Shown here piece by piece: positions 26,762 to 36,554 of a DNA stretch of 64,000 bases. Source of the DNA: Peribacillus psychrosaccharolyticus ATCC 23296 (GTDB lineage Bacteria > Bacillota > Bacilli > Bacillales > DSM-1321); assembly GCF_000305495.1 (NCBI RefSeq), contig NZ_AJTN02000221.1, positions 1 through 64,000 on the forward strand. The letters are read 5' to 3'. Position 1 is the stretch's first letter; the number at the start of each line of letters is the position of its first letter. A program made the translations under genes and the position numbers. The notes under the pieces were generated by a model. That model searched no databases. It worked only from the letters and a program-made list of their open reading frames with translations, and was not told where the DNA came from.

Positions 26762-27445
26762 ATGACTAAAGTGATTAGAATATTAGCGGTAGATGATGAT
26801 GTACATATGTTGAATTTTGTTGCAGCTGAACTTCGACAAGCGGGGTATGAAGTAGTGCAAGTGACTTCTGGTGAGGAAGCATTATTGCGTATCGAGTCCG
26901 AAACTATGAATTTAGCAGTGGTTGATGTTATGATGCCCGGCATCGATGGGTTTGAACTAACGCAAATACTGCGTACAGAGTACGACCTTCCGGTTATTCT
27001 GCTTACAGCACGGCATCATATTGAAGATAAAGAACGCGGGTTCTTGGCCGGATCTGACGATTATTTGGTCAAGCCTTTTGAATCGAAGGAGTTATTGTAC
27101 CGCGTTAAAGCCATTTTACGGAGATATAATCATCCAGAGAACGACCTGCTGACTATCGGTTCACTCACAATCGACCTCAAAAGCTATGAAGCACGATCAA
27201 CCAACGGTACCTTGCTCACTCCTTTAAAGGAATTCGAATTACTCTCACTCCTTGCGTCACAGCCCAATCAAGTGTTGAGTAGGGATTTGATGATAGAACG
27301 GATTTGGGGAATCGATTTTCAAGGGGATGAACAGACGGTTAATGTTCATATTAATCGCCTGCGGCAACGCTTAGAACGATTTGCTCCAGATGTTCAGATT
27401 ATAACTGTACGGGGTGTGGGGTATAAAATTGAGGTGGTCAGATGA
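26762..27445 (+). CDS. hssR: Heme response regulator, OmpR/PhoB family
   Basis: A 227-residue response regulator: receiver domain with the acidic pocket VDDD, phospho-acceptor Asp55 in AVVDVMMPGIDG, Thr/Lys in LLTARH and LVKPFE, then a winged-helix output domain (GDEQTVNVHINRLRQRLERF, TVRGVGYKIE). It closely resembles staphylococcal HssR in sequence pattern and length (about 224). Its stop overlaps the kinase start by 4 bases (ATGA), and the heme exporter genes follow, which is the HssRS-HrtAB arrangement. ATG 26762 is preceded by AAAGTAAAGG. Confidence 0.82.
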   Translation: MTKVIRILAVDDDVHMLNFVAAELRQAGYEVVQVTSGEEALLRIESETMNLAVVDVMMPGIDGFELTQILRTEYDLPVILLTARHHIEDKERGFLAGSDDYLVKPFESKELLYRVKAILRRYNHPENDLLTIGSLTIDLKSYEARSTNGTLLTPLKEFELLSLLASQPNQVLSRDLMIERIWGIDFQGDEQTVNVHINRLRQRLERFAPDVQIITVRGVGYKIEVVR

Positions 27446-28812
27446 GTCTTTATGTTAAATTTATTTGGTTTACCTTCACTACGATGCTTGTCAGCAGCCT
27501 GATTGCCTTTTTCGCGATGAATATCTATTATCACCAATATTTAAAAGGCGAAAATAACGATAAAAATATGACCATTGCCAGTTCCATAGCTGATTTCTTA
27601 AATGAAACAACATCTGCTCGTGCTGAAGAAACCCTAGCTTTGTTGGGTGAAGCTGGTTATCAGCTTTATATGACGGATGGAGAGACGGTCAGGCGTTTTG
27701 GTGGTCACTATCGGGATGAAACGATGGATGACGCCGTTATTCGACAAGTGCTTGATGGAAAAGTCTACAATGGCATTCGTGATTTTCCAAGGGAAACCTT
27801 TGTGACTGGTTTTTTTGCAAATGAATTAAAAAATACTGTCGGTGTATCGATAGTCATTGATGGTGAACGCCATGCGCTGTTTTTGCGTCCGAACATTAAA
27901 CTTCTTCTTCAAGAGCTCCACCTATTATTCGGGGGACTGGCAGTGGGGATTATTTTGTTAAGTTTTATCGGAATGCTGATTGTTGCACGACTGTTGATTC
28001 TACCCATCATAAAATTGACCGAAGCAACAGAGAAAATGGGTTCCGAATCCTTCAATGTGCCGCTTTCTATTGATCGTAAAGATGAAATAGGCCGTCTAGC
28101 CGATCAATTTCTAACTATGCGTGCTCGTATTGAAAGATCTATTTTAAAGCGGAAAGAATTTGTGCACAATGTTTCCCATGATATTCAATCCCCCCTTCAT
28201 ACTATACAAAGCTATTTGACTTTGCTTCAAAAAGAAGGAGTGAGTGAGAACGAAAAAGAGCAGTACTCAGCCATTATCCAAGAAGAAATAACACGCATGT
28301 CTCTCTTGACTAATCAATTATTGACCTTAGCATCATTTGATGCAGAAGCGACGGATCCAGTGGAGGAAGTCTATGTCGATCAACAAGTGCGCGAAACGCT
28401 TTCTCATCTACGCTTTGCATTTGAAGAAAAAGAGCTTGGGATTTCCTTTATATCGGAATCCATCAAAGTGAGAGGTAATGCACCACTTCTTCAAACTGTT
28501 TGGGAGAACTTGCTGACTAATGCCATTAAATATAGTGAACCAGGCTGTTCCATTGAAATTCAGATGACATCTACTCCTGATTCTATGATTTTAAACATTC
28601 AAGATGAAGGTGTTGGTATGTCTCCTCATGAGGTCAAACACGCATTCGACCGATTTTACCGGGCTGATCAAGCTCGTACACGTTCATTAAAAGGTTCAGG
28701 TTTAGGTCTGGCCATTGTAAAAGAAATTATCGAACTACATAAGGGTACCATCGAAATTACCAGTACTCCCGCTATAGGTACGACAGTTCAAGTAAAACTT
28801 CCTCTTCTGTAA
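27442..28812 (+). CDS. hssS: Heme sensor histidine kinase
   Basis: A 456-residue kinase, matching HssS in length (about 457). TM1 spans about residues 8-30, an extracellular sensor of about 125 residues follows, TM2 is at about 158-182 (GLAVGIILLSFIGMLIVA), then HAMP (LPIIKLTEATEKM), HisKA with the phospho-acceptor His246 in HNVSHDIQSPLHTI, and the HATPase domain with N box ENLLTNAIKYS, G1 IQDEGVGMS and G2 GSGLGLAIVKEI. In staphylococci it senses heme-induced membrane damage. Overlaps hssR by 4 bases; cotranscribed. Confidence 0.82.
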   Translation: MSLYVKFIWFTFTTMLVSSLIAFFAMNIYYHQYLKGENNDKNMTIASSIADFLNETTSARAEETLALLGEAGYQLYMTDGETVRRFGGHYRDETMDDAVIRQVLDGKVYNGIRDFPRETFVTGFFANELKNTVGVSIVIDGERHALFLRPNIKLLLQELHLLFGGLAVGIILLSFIGMLIVARLLILPIIKLTEATEKMGSESFNVPLSIDRKDEIGRLADQFLTMRARIERSILKRKEFVHNVSHDIQSPLHTIQSYLTLLQKEGVSENEKEQYSAIIQEEITRMSLLTNQLLTLASFDAEATDPVEEVYVDQQVRETLSHLRFAFEEKELGISFISESIKVRGNAPLLQTVWENLLTNAIKYSEPGCSIEIQMTSTPDSMILNIQDEGVGMSPHEVKHAFDRFYRADQARTRSLKGSGLGLAIVKEIIELHKGTIEITSTPAIGTTVQVKLPLL

Positions 28813-28967
28813 CCAGTCGTTCACCTTCTATACAAGTTCACAGCTTTCTAGAGCTGTGAACTTTTTTAAGCTGGTTCGTTCTGCCTCAACCTCCTAATTC
28901 CCTCTTAGAGCTATGGATTCTATGATTTTAAAATCTATTCCATTTTTCTAAAATGTATTCTTTCTTT

Positions 28968-28993
28968 ACTAACCTTAATCGAACTAACCTTAA
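28968..28993 (+). promoter_or_regulatory. Direct repeat, candidate HssR binding site for hrtBA
   Basis: ACTAACCTTAA occurs at 28968-28978 and again at 28983-28993, a 15-base period, about 110 bases before hrtB. OmpR-family regulators bind direct repeats; the assignment to HssR is inference and the motif differs from the staphylococcal one. Confidence 0.45.
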
Positions 28994-29101
28994 ATTAATT
29001 ATTGGAAAACGGTGAAGGAGCTTCAAATGTTATCACCTGTTAATCTTCCGTTCACCTTAGACGTTTAAACTGAAGATATTAAGTGAAATGGAGGAGTTAA
29101 C

Positions 29102-30136
29102 ATGAACATTGCATGGAAAGAAATTAAGAAAAGCAAAATAAGATTTCTGATTCTTGGTTCAATCGTTTTTCTAGTTAGTTTTTTAACACTTATCATTTCT
29201 GGATTATCGAATGGTTTATCCCAAGATAATGCGGCTTTAATAAAAGATTTACCAGATGGTCAATTTTATATGAATGAGCATGCGAATGAAACCTATAATC
29301 TTTCGAGAATAGATGAAAGCACACAAGAAACATTAGTGAATGAGCAGAAGGATGCTGCGGCACTGTCTATTCAAATGGGTTTTGTTAATGACGCAGATGA
29401 TAAACAACATAGTGTTGCCTTTGTCACTTCGACTGATTCAAATTTATTTGAGAAAGTTGAAATAGGAGAAATTGTATTAGATCAATCAATAGAGGAAGAC
29501 GGTATTAAAGTTGGAGATGCCGTTACGAACAATCAGTTCGGCGGAGAATTCATAGTGAAAGGCTTTGTAGATCAAAAGAAGTATAGCCACGCACCTGTTG
29601 CATATATCAATATGGAAAACTACCAAGAAATTTACGGTGTAAAAGAAATGCAACTGGTATTTGTACCTGGACAAGATAATGCACAAGCTATTGACGGATT
29701 ACAATCATTTTCAAATAAAGAGTTTCTTAGTACAATTCCAAGTTATAGTGCGGAACAGATGTCACTCAATATGATCATTTGGTTTTTAGTTGTCATCAGT
29801 GGAATGTTGTTCGCGATTTTCTTCTATATGATGAATGTTCAAAAGATTGGTTTGTACGGGATTTTGAGAGCGCTCGGTGTTAAGACTAGTCGATTATTTG
29901 GGATGATGTGGTACCAAATGTTCTTTATTACCGCGATTGCACTCACTTTGTCAGTTGCATTGAGTCAGGGTTTTACAATGATTGCTCCTGAAGGAATGCC
30001 TTTCATTTTAACACTAGAGATAACTATTCAACTATCAATCATATTCTTGATAATCGGATTTATCGGTGCTACGCTCTCAGGCTTCCAAATTAGAAAAGTC
30101 GAACCATTACATGCGATTCAACAAGGAGAGATTTAA
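29102..30136 (+). CDS. hrtB: Heme efflux ABC transporter permease
   Basis: A 344-residue MacB/FtsX-type permease: TM1 at about residues 15-37 (ILGSIVFLVSFLTLIISGLSNG), a large extracellular domain, and three C-terminal helices. The block IPSYSAEQMSLNMIIWFLVV followed by FFYMMNVQKIGLYGILRALGVKT matches the conserved membrane-entry region of HrtB (S. aureus IASYQAEQAPLNMMI...FFYVMTIQKI). It removes toxic heme from the membrane. ATG 29102 follows GGAGGAG. The ATPase gene comes next, one base after the stop. Confidence 0.82.
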   Translation: MNIAWKEIKKSKIRFLILGSIVFLVSFLTLIISGLSNGLSQDNAALIKDLPDGQFYMNEHANETYNLSRIDESTQETLVNEQKDAAALSIQMGFVNDADDKQHSVAFVTSTDSNLFEKVEIGEIVLDQSIEEDGIKVGDAVTNNQFGGEFIVKGFVDQKKYSHAPVAYINMENYQEIYGVKEMQLVFVPGQDNAQAIDGLQSFSNKEFLSTIPSYSAEQMSLNMIIWFLVVISGMLFAIFFYMMNVQKIGLYGILRALGVKTSRLFGMMWYQMFFITAIALTLSVALSQGFTMIAPEGMPFILTLEITIQLSIIFLIIGFIGATLSGFQIRKVEPLHAIQQGEI

Positions 30137-30137
30137 T

Positions 30138-30812
30138 ATGGCAATATTCATGATTGATAAAGTTAAAAAATCGTTTGCAAATGGAGACGTGGAAGAACAA
30201 GTTTTAAAAGGAATCAACCTTTCCCTCGATGAAGGAGAAATTACGGCATTAGTTGGTCCATCGGGATCCGGTAAAAGTACGCTTCTTACAATAGCGGCTG
30301 GTCTTCAACGTGCATCGGATGGTCATGTATATTTCAATGGAAAAAATATGACTAACATGAGTCAGGAGCAAATCCGTCAAATCCGGGCAAGCGAGTTCGG
30401 ATTCGTCTTTCAATCCTCTCATCTCGTTCCTTTTCTTACTGTAGAAGAACAACTGATGCTAATGCTTACCATTTCAGATACAAAAATAAAAAAACAGGAA
30501 CAAAAAGTGGAAGTCACAAAAATACTCAAATTGGTCGAAATGGATCATCGCAGAGACTCCTATCCTTCTTCGTTGTCAGGTGGGGAAAAACAGCGGGTGG
30601 CAATTGCAAGGGCAATCATTCACCAACCTAAAATGCTTTTTGCGGATGAACCCACAGCGAGTTTAGACTCAAAAAGATCGAAAGACGTAATGAAGTTAAT
30701 CCAAGACTTGACTAAAAGGTTGAACATTACAACGTTGATGGTAACCCATGATGAAGAAATGCTAACATATTCGGACCGGGTTATCACAATGAAAGACGGA
30801 TTGATAGTGTAA
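30138..30812 (+). CDS. hrtA: Heme efflux ABC transporter ATP-binding protein
   Basis: A 224-residue ABC ATPase: Walker A GPSGSGKST, Q loop FVFQSSHLVPFLTVEEQ, signature LSGGEKQRVAIARA, Walker B MLFADEPTASLD and the switch His in VTHDEE. Length equals HrtA (about 221). The start at ATG 30138, preceded by AAGGAGAG inside the end of hrtB, gives the normal MacB-type N-terminus; a longer in-frame start lies within hrtB. It partners HrtB; expression is presumably induced by HssR. Confidence 0.85.
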   Translation: MAIFMIDKVKKSFANGDVEEQVLKGINLSLDEGEITALVGPSGSGKSTLLTIAAGLQRASDGHVYFNGKNMTNMSQEQIRQIRASEFGFVFQSSHLVPFLTVEEQLMLMLTISDTKIKKQEQKVEVTKILKLVEMDHRRDSYPSSLSGGEKQRVAIARAIIHQPKMLFADEPTASLDSKRSKDVMKLIQDLTKRLNITTLMVTHDEEMLTYSDRVITMKDGLIV

Positions 30813-31251
30813 AAGACAGATTTAAACTTAAAAACAGCCAATAAATAATTTAAAACAGACCAGAATATATAATATCTATGTAAGGGATTTTTTCTCCTTT
30901 TGACTTCTTTATCTTAAAAGCTTGCTAGGCTTGACTTGTAGGGAAGGGAATCTGTTCTTCGTGGCAGCCGTAATGAACCCCCTTTAAATCTCCATGTAAT
31001 TGTATCATTAATTTAAAAACAATGAAAAGACTTCTCCTCTAGATATAAGTTACATTTTCCTTATGTGGATTTACTTCCCTATGGTTATATACAGTGTCTT
31101 TTCATTCAACGATACCTAAAAAAGGGGAAAAGTTAATGAAATGAAGGGTTATTAGTCAAACATTCATTTAACAAGAGGTTTTGCTAATTCAGCATCTTTT
31201 ATTAAAATTTTTGTGGTAATATATAGTAATTAATTCTCTTGGGGGATGGGT
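30813..31251. other. Intergenic region with a long-range inverted repeat
   Basis: No protein gene seen. An 11-bp perfect inverted repeat AATGAAAAGAC (31021-31031) / GTCTTTTCATT (31096-31106) encloses 64 bases with minor internal pairing, so it could be a structured RNA or the end of a lost element. A likely extended -10 (TGTGGTAATAT) at about 31211-31221 probably serves the small gene at 31252. Confidence 0.35.
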
Positions 31252-31407
31252 ATGCAAAGGATACTTAGTTTTTATAAAAACATAGCTTTAGATCTATTTT
31301 CAATGATGAAAGGATTTACATACGGATTTTTTATCTTTGGACTGTTTATGGTGATTTTGGCTGGTTTATTGTACGGTATACTCTTTCTAAAAAATATAAT
31401 CCTATAA
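31252..31407 (+). CDS. Small single-pass membrane protein
   Basis: A 51-codon frame starts at ATG 31252 with GGGGG 7 bases upstream. It reads MQRILSFYKNIALDLFSMMK and then a hydrophobic helix rich in Gly, Phe and Leu (residues about 24-46). Short basic/hydrophobic peptides of this kind are common and mostly uncharacterised in bacilli. No family is recognised; coding status rests on the ribosome binding site and membrane-helix composition. Confidence 0.5.
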   Translation: MQRILSFYKNIALDLFSMMKGFTYGFFIFGLFMVILAGLLYGILFLKNIIL

Positions 31408-31479
31408 CTCTGAATGGATGATAAGGAGGCTGCCCTCTGATACTGGGACAGAATAATCGTACAGAATAAAAATGAATAC

Positions 31480-32314
31480 ATCAGAAAAGAGGTACTATTA
31501 TCGACAAGATTGAGGTTATAAACTTAGTTCCTAAGTTCTTAAATTTTTTCAGAAAAGCAATCAAGTTGGAATAAATAAGGAAGACCGATGGGCTTTATGG
31601 GAAGAACATTATAATTTCGCTGCCATTCCTCCTGGGGAAGAGGGGCGGAAATTAGCTAAGTCATTATTCGAGAAAGCTTGGGATACGTATCAAAAGCATC
31701 TAGAATATATACAAAAGTGGAAACCTAATCATACAGAGCTAGAAAGTCGTCTTGAAGAAGTGAAAGCGCTCTTATAATTTGGGAGCAGCTTGGATTTTGT
31801 GGGTACTTTTGACAACAATCCTTTTGTGGCTCCTTTTGATCAAGATCGGATTGCATTATGTTTACCCATTGAAAGCGGTAGCTCTGAAATCTTATTGGTA
31901 CATGAACTAACACATATTGTCCATGCAAAAACAGCCAGTCTTACTTCACACTGGCAGCGTACTATTGCACTTACCATCTTGGAAGAAGGTTTAGCCACTC
32001 GTGTTAGTAAATTCTTAGTACCAGGAGAAGCGGATGAACGGTATATTGAACATAAAGAGAATTGGTTAACATCGTGTATAGGAAAGAAAGAAGAAATTTT
32101 CAAAGGGATTTTACCTTATCTGGAGGATGACTCATCAGAAACTGTTTATAAATTTACGATTGGCAAGGGAGCAACTAATCATGAAAGAGAAGCTTACTAT
32201 GCAGGCTGGGAAATGGTGGATACTCTCTTGGAGCAAGGCGTATCATTTAACGACCTCGCGAGGATAAAAGAAAAAGACATTCCTATTTTATTTAAAAACT
32301 TATTGATTTCCTAA
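31480..32314 (+). pseudogene. YjaZ-like DUF2268 putative zinc protease, broken
   Basis: The 3' part (31790-32314) encodes SGSSEILLVHELTHIVH with a HELTH zinc motif, LEEGLATRVSKFLVPG (third ligand Glu) and HEREAYYAGWEMVDTLLEQG, the DUF2268 family. The preceding frame holds INKEDRWALWEEHYNFAAIPPGEEGRKLAKSLFEKAWDTY and ends in a TAA at 31775-31777. Before that, IDKIEVINLVPKFLNFF lies in another frame separated by a one-base shift in the T run 31544-31549. At least two lesions, so non-functional unless the sequence is wrong. YjaZ of B. subtilis is about 260 residues, which matches the combined length. Confidence 0.8.
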
Positions 32315-32352
32315 GCATTAGTGAGGTCTTTCGATCGATTGGGAGGGAAAAA

Positions 32353-32526
32353 ATGAAAATTGCCTGGTATTTAAATTTGATTGGGTTAATTTTTTCAATA
32401 ATTGGTTTTACTAAACTAGGACATAGTAATTCTCAGAATCTATTTTTAATTAGTGGTTTAACGATCCAAACCATTGCAGTGGTGATGTATTACATAAGTA
32501 AGTTTAAAGATAACCGCGCTAAATAG
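32353..32526 (+). CDS. Small two-helix membrane protein
   Basis: 57 residues: MKIAWYLNLIGLIFSIIGFT, then a second hydrophobic helix NLFLISGLTIQTIAVVMYYI and a basic end. ATG 32353 has a strong GGGAGGG ribosome binding site. Unknown function; it is followed by another small membrane protein gene of similar build. Confidence 0.6.
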   Translation: MKIAWYLNLIGLIFSIIGFTKLGHSNSQNLFLISGLTIQTIAVVMYYISKFKDNRAK

Positions 32527-32592
32527 GTTATTTTTAGGATTGCTCTTCACTGAACTTTTCGTTTTGTAACTGAGATAGGAGAGGTTTTTTAA

Positions 32593-32763
32593 ATGAAAAT
32601 GAAGTCACCTATGTTTTTTGTCTGGATAATTGGTATTGCTATGATCGCCTTTTTTACAGGGGAAATAGCGACAGTCATGATGTTGTTTTTAATATTACTT
32701 ACGCTAAATACCATTCTTTCAGTTATTCAAGATTTTTATCATGATTGGAAGAACAGGTCTTAA
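32593..32763 (+). CDS. Small hydrophobic membrane protein
   Basis: 56 residues beginning MKMKSPMFFVWIIGIAMIAF with two closely spaced hydrophobic segments and a polar end YHDWKNRS. ATG 32593 follows AGGAGAGG at a slightly long spacing through a T run. Function unknown; probably expressed with its neighbour at 32353. Confidence 0.55.
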   Translation: MKMKSPMFFVWIIGIAMIAFFTGEIATVMMLFLILLTLNTILSVIQDFYHDWKNRS

Positions 32764-32819
32764 AGTGAGAAATCAGAATGGGAAAGTCTCTACTCGAAGT
32801 AATTAGCAGGAGGGAAATT

Positions 32820-33377
32820 ATGAAACTTGTTCTTTTGTTTGGACCTCAAGCAGTGGGTAAAATGACAGTCGGACAAGAACTAGAAAAGATAACTGATTTG
32901 AAACTGTTTCATAACCACATGACCATTGAATTACTTGAACCACTTTTCAAGTTTAGTCCTGAAATGTGGAGATTATCGAATTTATTTAGGACAGAAATAT
33001 TTAAAGCCGTTTCTGTGAGTGAGCTGAAAGGCTTGATATTTACCTATGTGTGGGCATTCGACCAACCAGAGGATTGGAAGTATGTGGACGATCTCTGTGA
33101 AATTTTTCAATCAAAAGGGGCAACGATTTATTTCGTTGAGCTAGAATCCGAAATGAATGTGAGACTAGAACGAAATAAAAGTTCACATAGACTTGAGCAC
33201 AAACCTACCAAAAGGAACATAGATTGGTCAGAAAATGAATTAAAGGAGTCAATGAAAAAACACAGATTAAACTCCTTCAACGGTGAATTAACAAAAGAAC
33301 ATTACATAAAAATAAATAATACTAAATTAAGTGCGATAGAAGCAGCTAACCTAATTTCAGCAAGATTTAATTTATAA
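32820..33377 (+). CDS. P-loop kinase-like protein (AAA/shikimate-kinase-like)
   Basis: 185 residues with an N-terminal Walker A GPQAVGKMTVGQ and a second acidic segment. Patterns LFHNHMTIELLEPLF and VYVELESEMNVRLERNKSS-like (here FVELESEMNVRLERNKSS) match a common uncharacterised family of small nucleotide kinases found next to phosphotransferases in bacilli. ATG 32820 with AGGAGGG is clearly better than the in-frame start at 32778. Likely phosphorylates a small molecule; the substrate is unknown. Confidence 0.75.
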   Translation: MKLVLLFGPQAVGKMTVGQELEKITDLKLFHNHMTIELLEPLFKFSPEMWRLSNLFRTEIFKAVSVSELKGLIFTYVWAFDQPEDWKYVDDLCEIFQSKGATIYFVELESEMNVRLERNKSSHRLEHKPTKRNIDWSENELKESMKKHRLNSFNGELTKEHYIKINNTKLSAIEAANLISARFNL

Positions 33378-33384
33378 TCATGTA

Positions 33385-33417
33385 AGCTTGGAAGTATATT
33401 TCAAGCTCTTTTTTTTA
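33385..33417 (+). terminator. Rho-independent terminator
   Basis: AGCTTG (33385-33390) with CAAGCT (33402-33407), then an 8-9 base T run. Confidence 0.8.
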
Positions 33418-33457
33418 TTCAAAGAGTCGAAAGAGTACTTTTGCTTCATCGGTTCGC

Positions 33458-34864
33458 TCATTTCCTGTTAAAACCCCAGCTTCCTAATAATACATTCAGT
33501 GACTCTGTTAGTTTAGTCTCTGGGATGCCGGCAAAGCCAAGAATGATTTGTGGATGTGGAAGGTTCTGTTCAGCCATCGAGTAGAGTGATACTGGATAGA
33601 TTTTAACCCCAGCCGCTGCAGCTTTTGTGACTAGTGTGTCTTCAGTCATTCCATTGTTAACCGCTAATACAACATGAAGCCCCGATTGCTCACCAATGAT
33701 TGTGATCGTAGAAGAATGGGGTTTTATTGAGGCTAAAACCATTTCTAACTTACGACGGTAAAGCTTACGCATACGATTCAAATGTTTCTCAAAGTCTCCC
33801 ATTCTCATGAATTCGGTTAAGATATGTTGATCTATTCTTGAAACAGTAGAGTGGTAGAAAGAGAGTTCTTGCTGATGCCTAGTGAGCAGTTGTTTTGGCA
33901 GGACCATGTAGCTAATTCGAATGGATGGCATTAGTGATTTTGAAAATGACCCTAAGTAGATGACTTTCTCTGTCTGATCTAAGCTCTGTAGGGAGGGAAT
34001 TGCTTTACCAGTATATCGAAATTCACTATCATAATCGTCTTCAATAATAAAGCGATCTGTATGACCGTTGGCCCAATTTAGTAATTGCGTTCGTCGGTTA
34101 ACAGACAAAACGGTGCCGTAGGGAAAGTGGTGGGAAGGGGTTACATAGACGATATTAATCGGTGAGTTCTCGACATTTTTCACGATAAGGCCTTCTTCAT
34201 CTACTGCGAGTGGATACACTTGATGATTATAGCAAGTTAAAATTTGCTGAATCAGATGATATCCGGGATCTTCGACACCATAAATCGTAGTTGGGTTTAA
34301 TAGTAAAACGAGCTGCTGTAATAGAATTTCAATCCCAGCGCCCACAATAATTTGATCCGGGCTGCATTTTACACCTCGAGCATGATAAAGGTATACTGCG
34401 ATTTCATGACGCAACTCTATTTCTCCTTGTGAGTCTCCAAGTAGAAGCCATTCATGATGTTCTTCTTGCATACTGTTTTTGGCATATTTACGCCATTGTT
34501 GAAAAGGAAAGTTTTCTGTATCAATTTGACTGGGATGAAAATCAATAGTAATTGAATTTGTTTGCTGATTCGTTTGTAAGGGAAGTGTACTTTTTGCTCC
34601 GATATATTCCAAATCTTCCGATGCCATCACGAAATAGCCTTTACGTGGAATAACCTCGAGGTAGCCTTCAGCGGTCAGCTGTTCGTAAGCTGTTTCAACT
34701 GTATTTAAACTTATATGTAAGGCATCTGCTAACTTACGTTTTGATGGCAGCTTTGTTTGGAAAAGCAGCCTGCCTTCCGTAATTTCAGCTTTAATATGTG
34801 CATATAACTGTTCGTACATTGGAATGGAACTGTCTCTATTTAATTCAACTGCTAACCTATCCAT
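33458..34864 (-). CDS. pdxR: MocR-type regulator of vitamin B6 synthesis
   Basis: A 468-residue GntR/aminotransferase chimera. The N-terminus has a GntR winged helix ([47 protein letters not shown]) and the rest is a fold-type I aminotransferase domain; the PLP lysine lies in [16 protein letters not shown] and the sheet residues in [10 protein letters not shown]. It is transcribed away from pdxST, 122 bases apart, which is the hallmark of PdxR, a PLP-sensing activator of pdxST and repressor of its own gene. The intergenic space holds a TATACT -10 (about 34937-34942) with a poor -35, as expected for an activated promoter. Confidence 0.88.
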   Translation of the reverse strand: MDRLAVELNRDSSIPMYEQLYAHIKAEITEGRLLFQTKLPSKRKLADALHISLNTVETAYEQLTAEGYLEVIPRKGYFVMASEDLEYIGAKSTLPLQTNQQTNSITIDFHPSQIDTENFPFQQWRKYAKNSMQEEHHEWLLLGDSQGEIELRHEIAVYLYHARGVKCSPDQIIVGAGIEILLQQLVLLLNPTTIYGVEDPGYHLIQQILTCYNHQVYPLAVDEEGLIVKNVENSPINIVYVTPSHHFPYGTVLSVNRRTQLLNWANGHTDRFIIEDDYDSEFRYTGKAIPSLQSLDQTEKVIYLGSFSKSLMPSIRISYMVLPKQLLTRHQQELSFYHSTVSRIDQHILTEFMRMGDFEKHLNRMRKLYRRKLEMVLASIKPHSSTITIIGEQSGLHVVLAVNNGMTEDTLVTKAAAAGVKIYPVSLYSMAEQNLPHPQIILGFAGIPETKLTESLNVLLGSWGFNRK

Positions 34865-34986
34865 CTATTCTCCTTCTTTCTCTGAACCCATTGTTTTTTG
34901 CAAAACTGACACTTTTAATACATTCACTTGGTTTATATACTAAAGAACATATAGCAAAAAATCAATATAAATTGGGAGATGAAGAG

Positions 34987-35874
34987 ATGAATAAATTAAT
35001 AGCAACGGATGCGGTTAAACGAGGGATGGCTCATATGCAAAAGGGCGGAGTCATCATGGATGTTGTCAATGCCGAGCAAGCTAAGATTGCGGAAGCAGCA
35101 GGCGCAGTAGCTGTAATGGCACTTGAAAGAGTGCCTTCTGATATTCGTGCAGCTGGAGGGGTCGCAAGAATGGCTGATCCAAGAATAACTGAAGCTGTAC
35201 TGAATGCTGTCTCGATTCCTGTAATGGCAAAAGCAAGAATTGGTCATATCATTGAAGCAAGAGTGCTAGAAGCCATGGGGGTAGATTATATTGATGAAAG
35301 TGAAGTATTGACCCCCGCTGATGACGAATTTCATATCCTGAAAAGCCAGTTTACCGTTCCGTTTGTATGCGGCTGTCGCGATTTAGGTGAAGCTGCTCGA
35401 AGAATTGGTGAAGGAGCGTCAATGCTTCGTACAAAAGGGGAACCAGGTACGGGAAATATTGTGGAAGCTGTTCGTCATATGCGTAAAGTTCAGGCTCAAA
35501 TTAGGAAAATAATCTTGATGAATGACGACGAATTAATGGTGGAAGCGAAAAATTTAGGAGCTCCATATGAAATTCTTAAACAAATTAAAAAAGAAGGGAA
35601 ATTACCTGTCGTAAACTTTGCTGCAGGTGGAGTCGCTACTCCATCGGACGCTGCATTGATGATGGAACTTGGTGCAGATGGGGTATTCGTAGGTTCTGGG
35701 GTATTTAAATCGGAAAATCCAGAGAAGTTTGCCAACGCTATTGTTCAGGCAACGACGTTTTATAATGATTACGAATTAATTGGTGCGCTTTCTAAGGAAC
35801 TTGGATCTCCAATGACAGGTATCGATATTTCTAAGCTTGCTGCGGCAGACCGTATGCAGGAGCGAGGATTGTAA
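34987..35874 (+). CDS. pdxS: Pyridoxal 5'-phosphate synthase subunit PdxS
   Basis: A 295-residue (beta/alpha)8 enzyme that makes PLP from ribose-5-phosphate, glyceraldehyde-3-phosphate and ammonia from Pdx[24 protein letters not shown] carries the first catalytic Lys region conserved in the family, [15 protein letters not shown] the second, and [15 protein letters not shown] the phosphate loop. Length equals B. subtilis PdxS (294). ATG 34987 is preceded by GGGAGATGAAGAG; an upstream in-frame start lies within the pdxR gene on the other strand and is rejected. pdxT begins one base after its stop. Confidence 0.95.
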   Translation: MNKLIATDAVKRGMAHMQKGGVIMDVVNAEQAKIAEAAGAVAVMALERVPSDIRAAGGVARMADPRITEAVLNAVSIPVMAKARIGHIIEARVLEAMGVDYIDESEVLTPADDEFHILKSQFTVPFVCGCRDLGEAARRIGEGASMLRTKGEPGTGNIVEAVRHMRKVQAQIRKIILMNDDELMVEAKNLGAPYEILKQIKKEGKLPVVNFAAGGVATPSDAALMMELGADGVFVGSGVFKSENPEKFANAIVQATTFYNDYELIGALSKELGSPMTGIDISKLAAADRMQERGL

Positions 35875-35875
35875 C

Positions 35876-36466
35876 ATGGCAGTAATTGGTGTAGTGGCCT
35901 TACAAGGTGCTGTAGAGGAACATCTTAAACAAATAATCAATACAGGGTCTGAAGCCATAATGGTCAAACACCCTCGGCAGTTGAAGGAACTAGATGGGCT
36001 GATTATCCCTGGTGGTGAAAGTACAGCAATTGGGAAGTTAATGGCTCATTATGGATTCATCGAAGCGATTAAAGATTTTTCTAATCAACAAAAACCTATT
36101 TTCGGTACCTGTGCGGGCATGGTCCTCGTTGCCAAAGAGCTTGAAGGATCTGAGTCTGCTCATTTAAAAATCATGGACATCGTCGTTAAACGCAATGGTT
36201 TTGGGAGACAAATTGATAGTTTTGAAGCAAATATTGAAATAGAAGGAATGAAGGCTCCTTTTCAAGCGGTATTTATACGTGCACCGTATATTATATCAGC
36301 AGGTGATCAGGTTGAAATTCTAGCACGAGTGGATGAAAAAATAGTCGCCGCCCGCTGTGATCATCTGCTAGTCAGCGCGTTTCATCCAGAACTGACCGAT
36401 GATAACCGTTTTTATAAAATGTTCAGTGAAATGGTTGAATCGTCAATGGTAAGCCATTCATCTTAA
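35876..36466 (+). CDS. pdxT: Glutaminase subunit of PLP synthase
   Basis: A 196-residue class I glutamine amidotransferase (SNO family). The nucleophile is Cys79 in FGTCAGM, with His170 and Glu172 in FHPEL, and the substrate motif GGESTAIGKL near residue 47. It supplies ammonia to PdxS. Start ATG 35876 is set by the immediate junction with pdxS (TAA C ATG), the usual coupled arrangement; longer starts inside pdxS are not supported. Confidence 0.95.
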   Translation: MAVIGVVALQGAVEEHLKQIINTGSEAIMVKHPRQLKELDGLIIPGGESTAIGKLMAHYGFIEAIKDFSNQQKPIFGTCAGMVLVAKELEGSESAHLKIMDIVVKRNGFGRQIDSFEANIEIEGMKAPFQAVFIRAPYIISAGDQVEILARVDEKIVAARCDHLLVSAFHPELTDDNRFYKMFSEMVESSMVSHSS

Positions 36467-36554
36467 CCAGGAACGATTATAGTAAATGAGTATGGTTTTT
36501 ATATATAACCTTGACATAGACTATTCAAACAATTATGATAATTACAACTTAATA

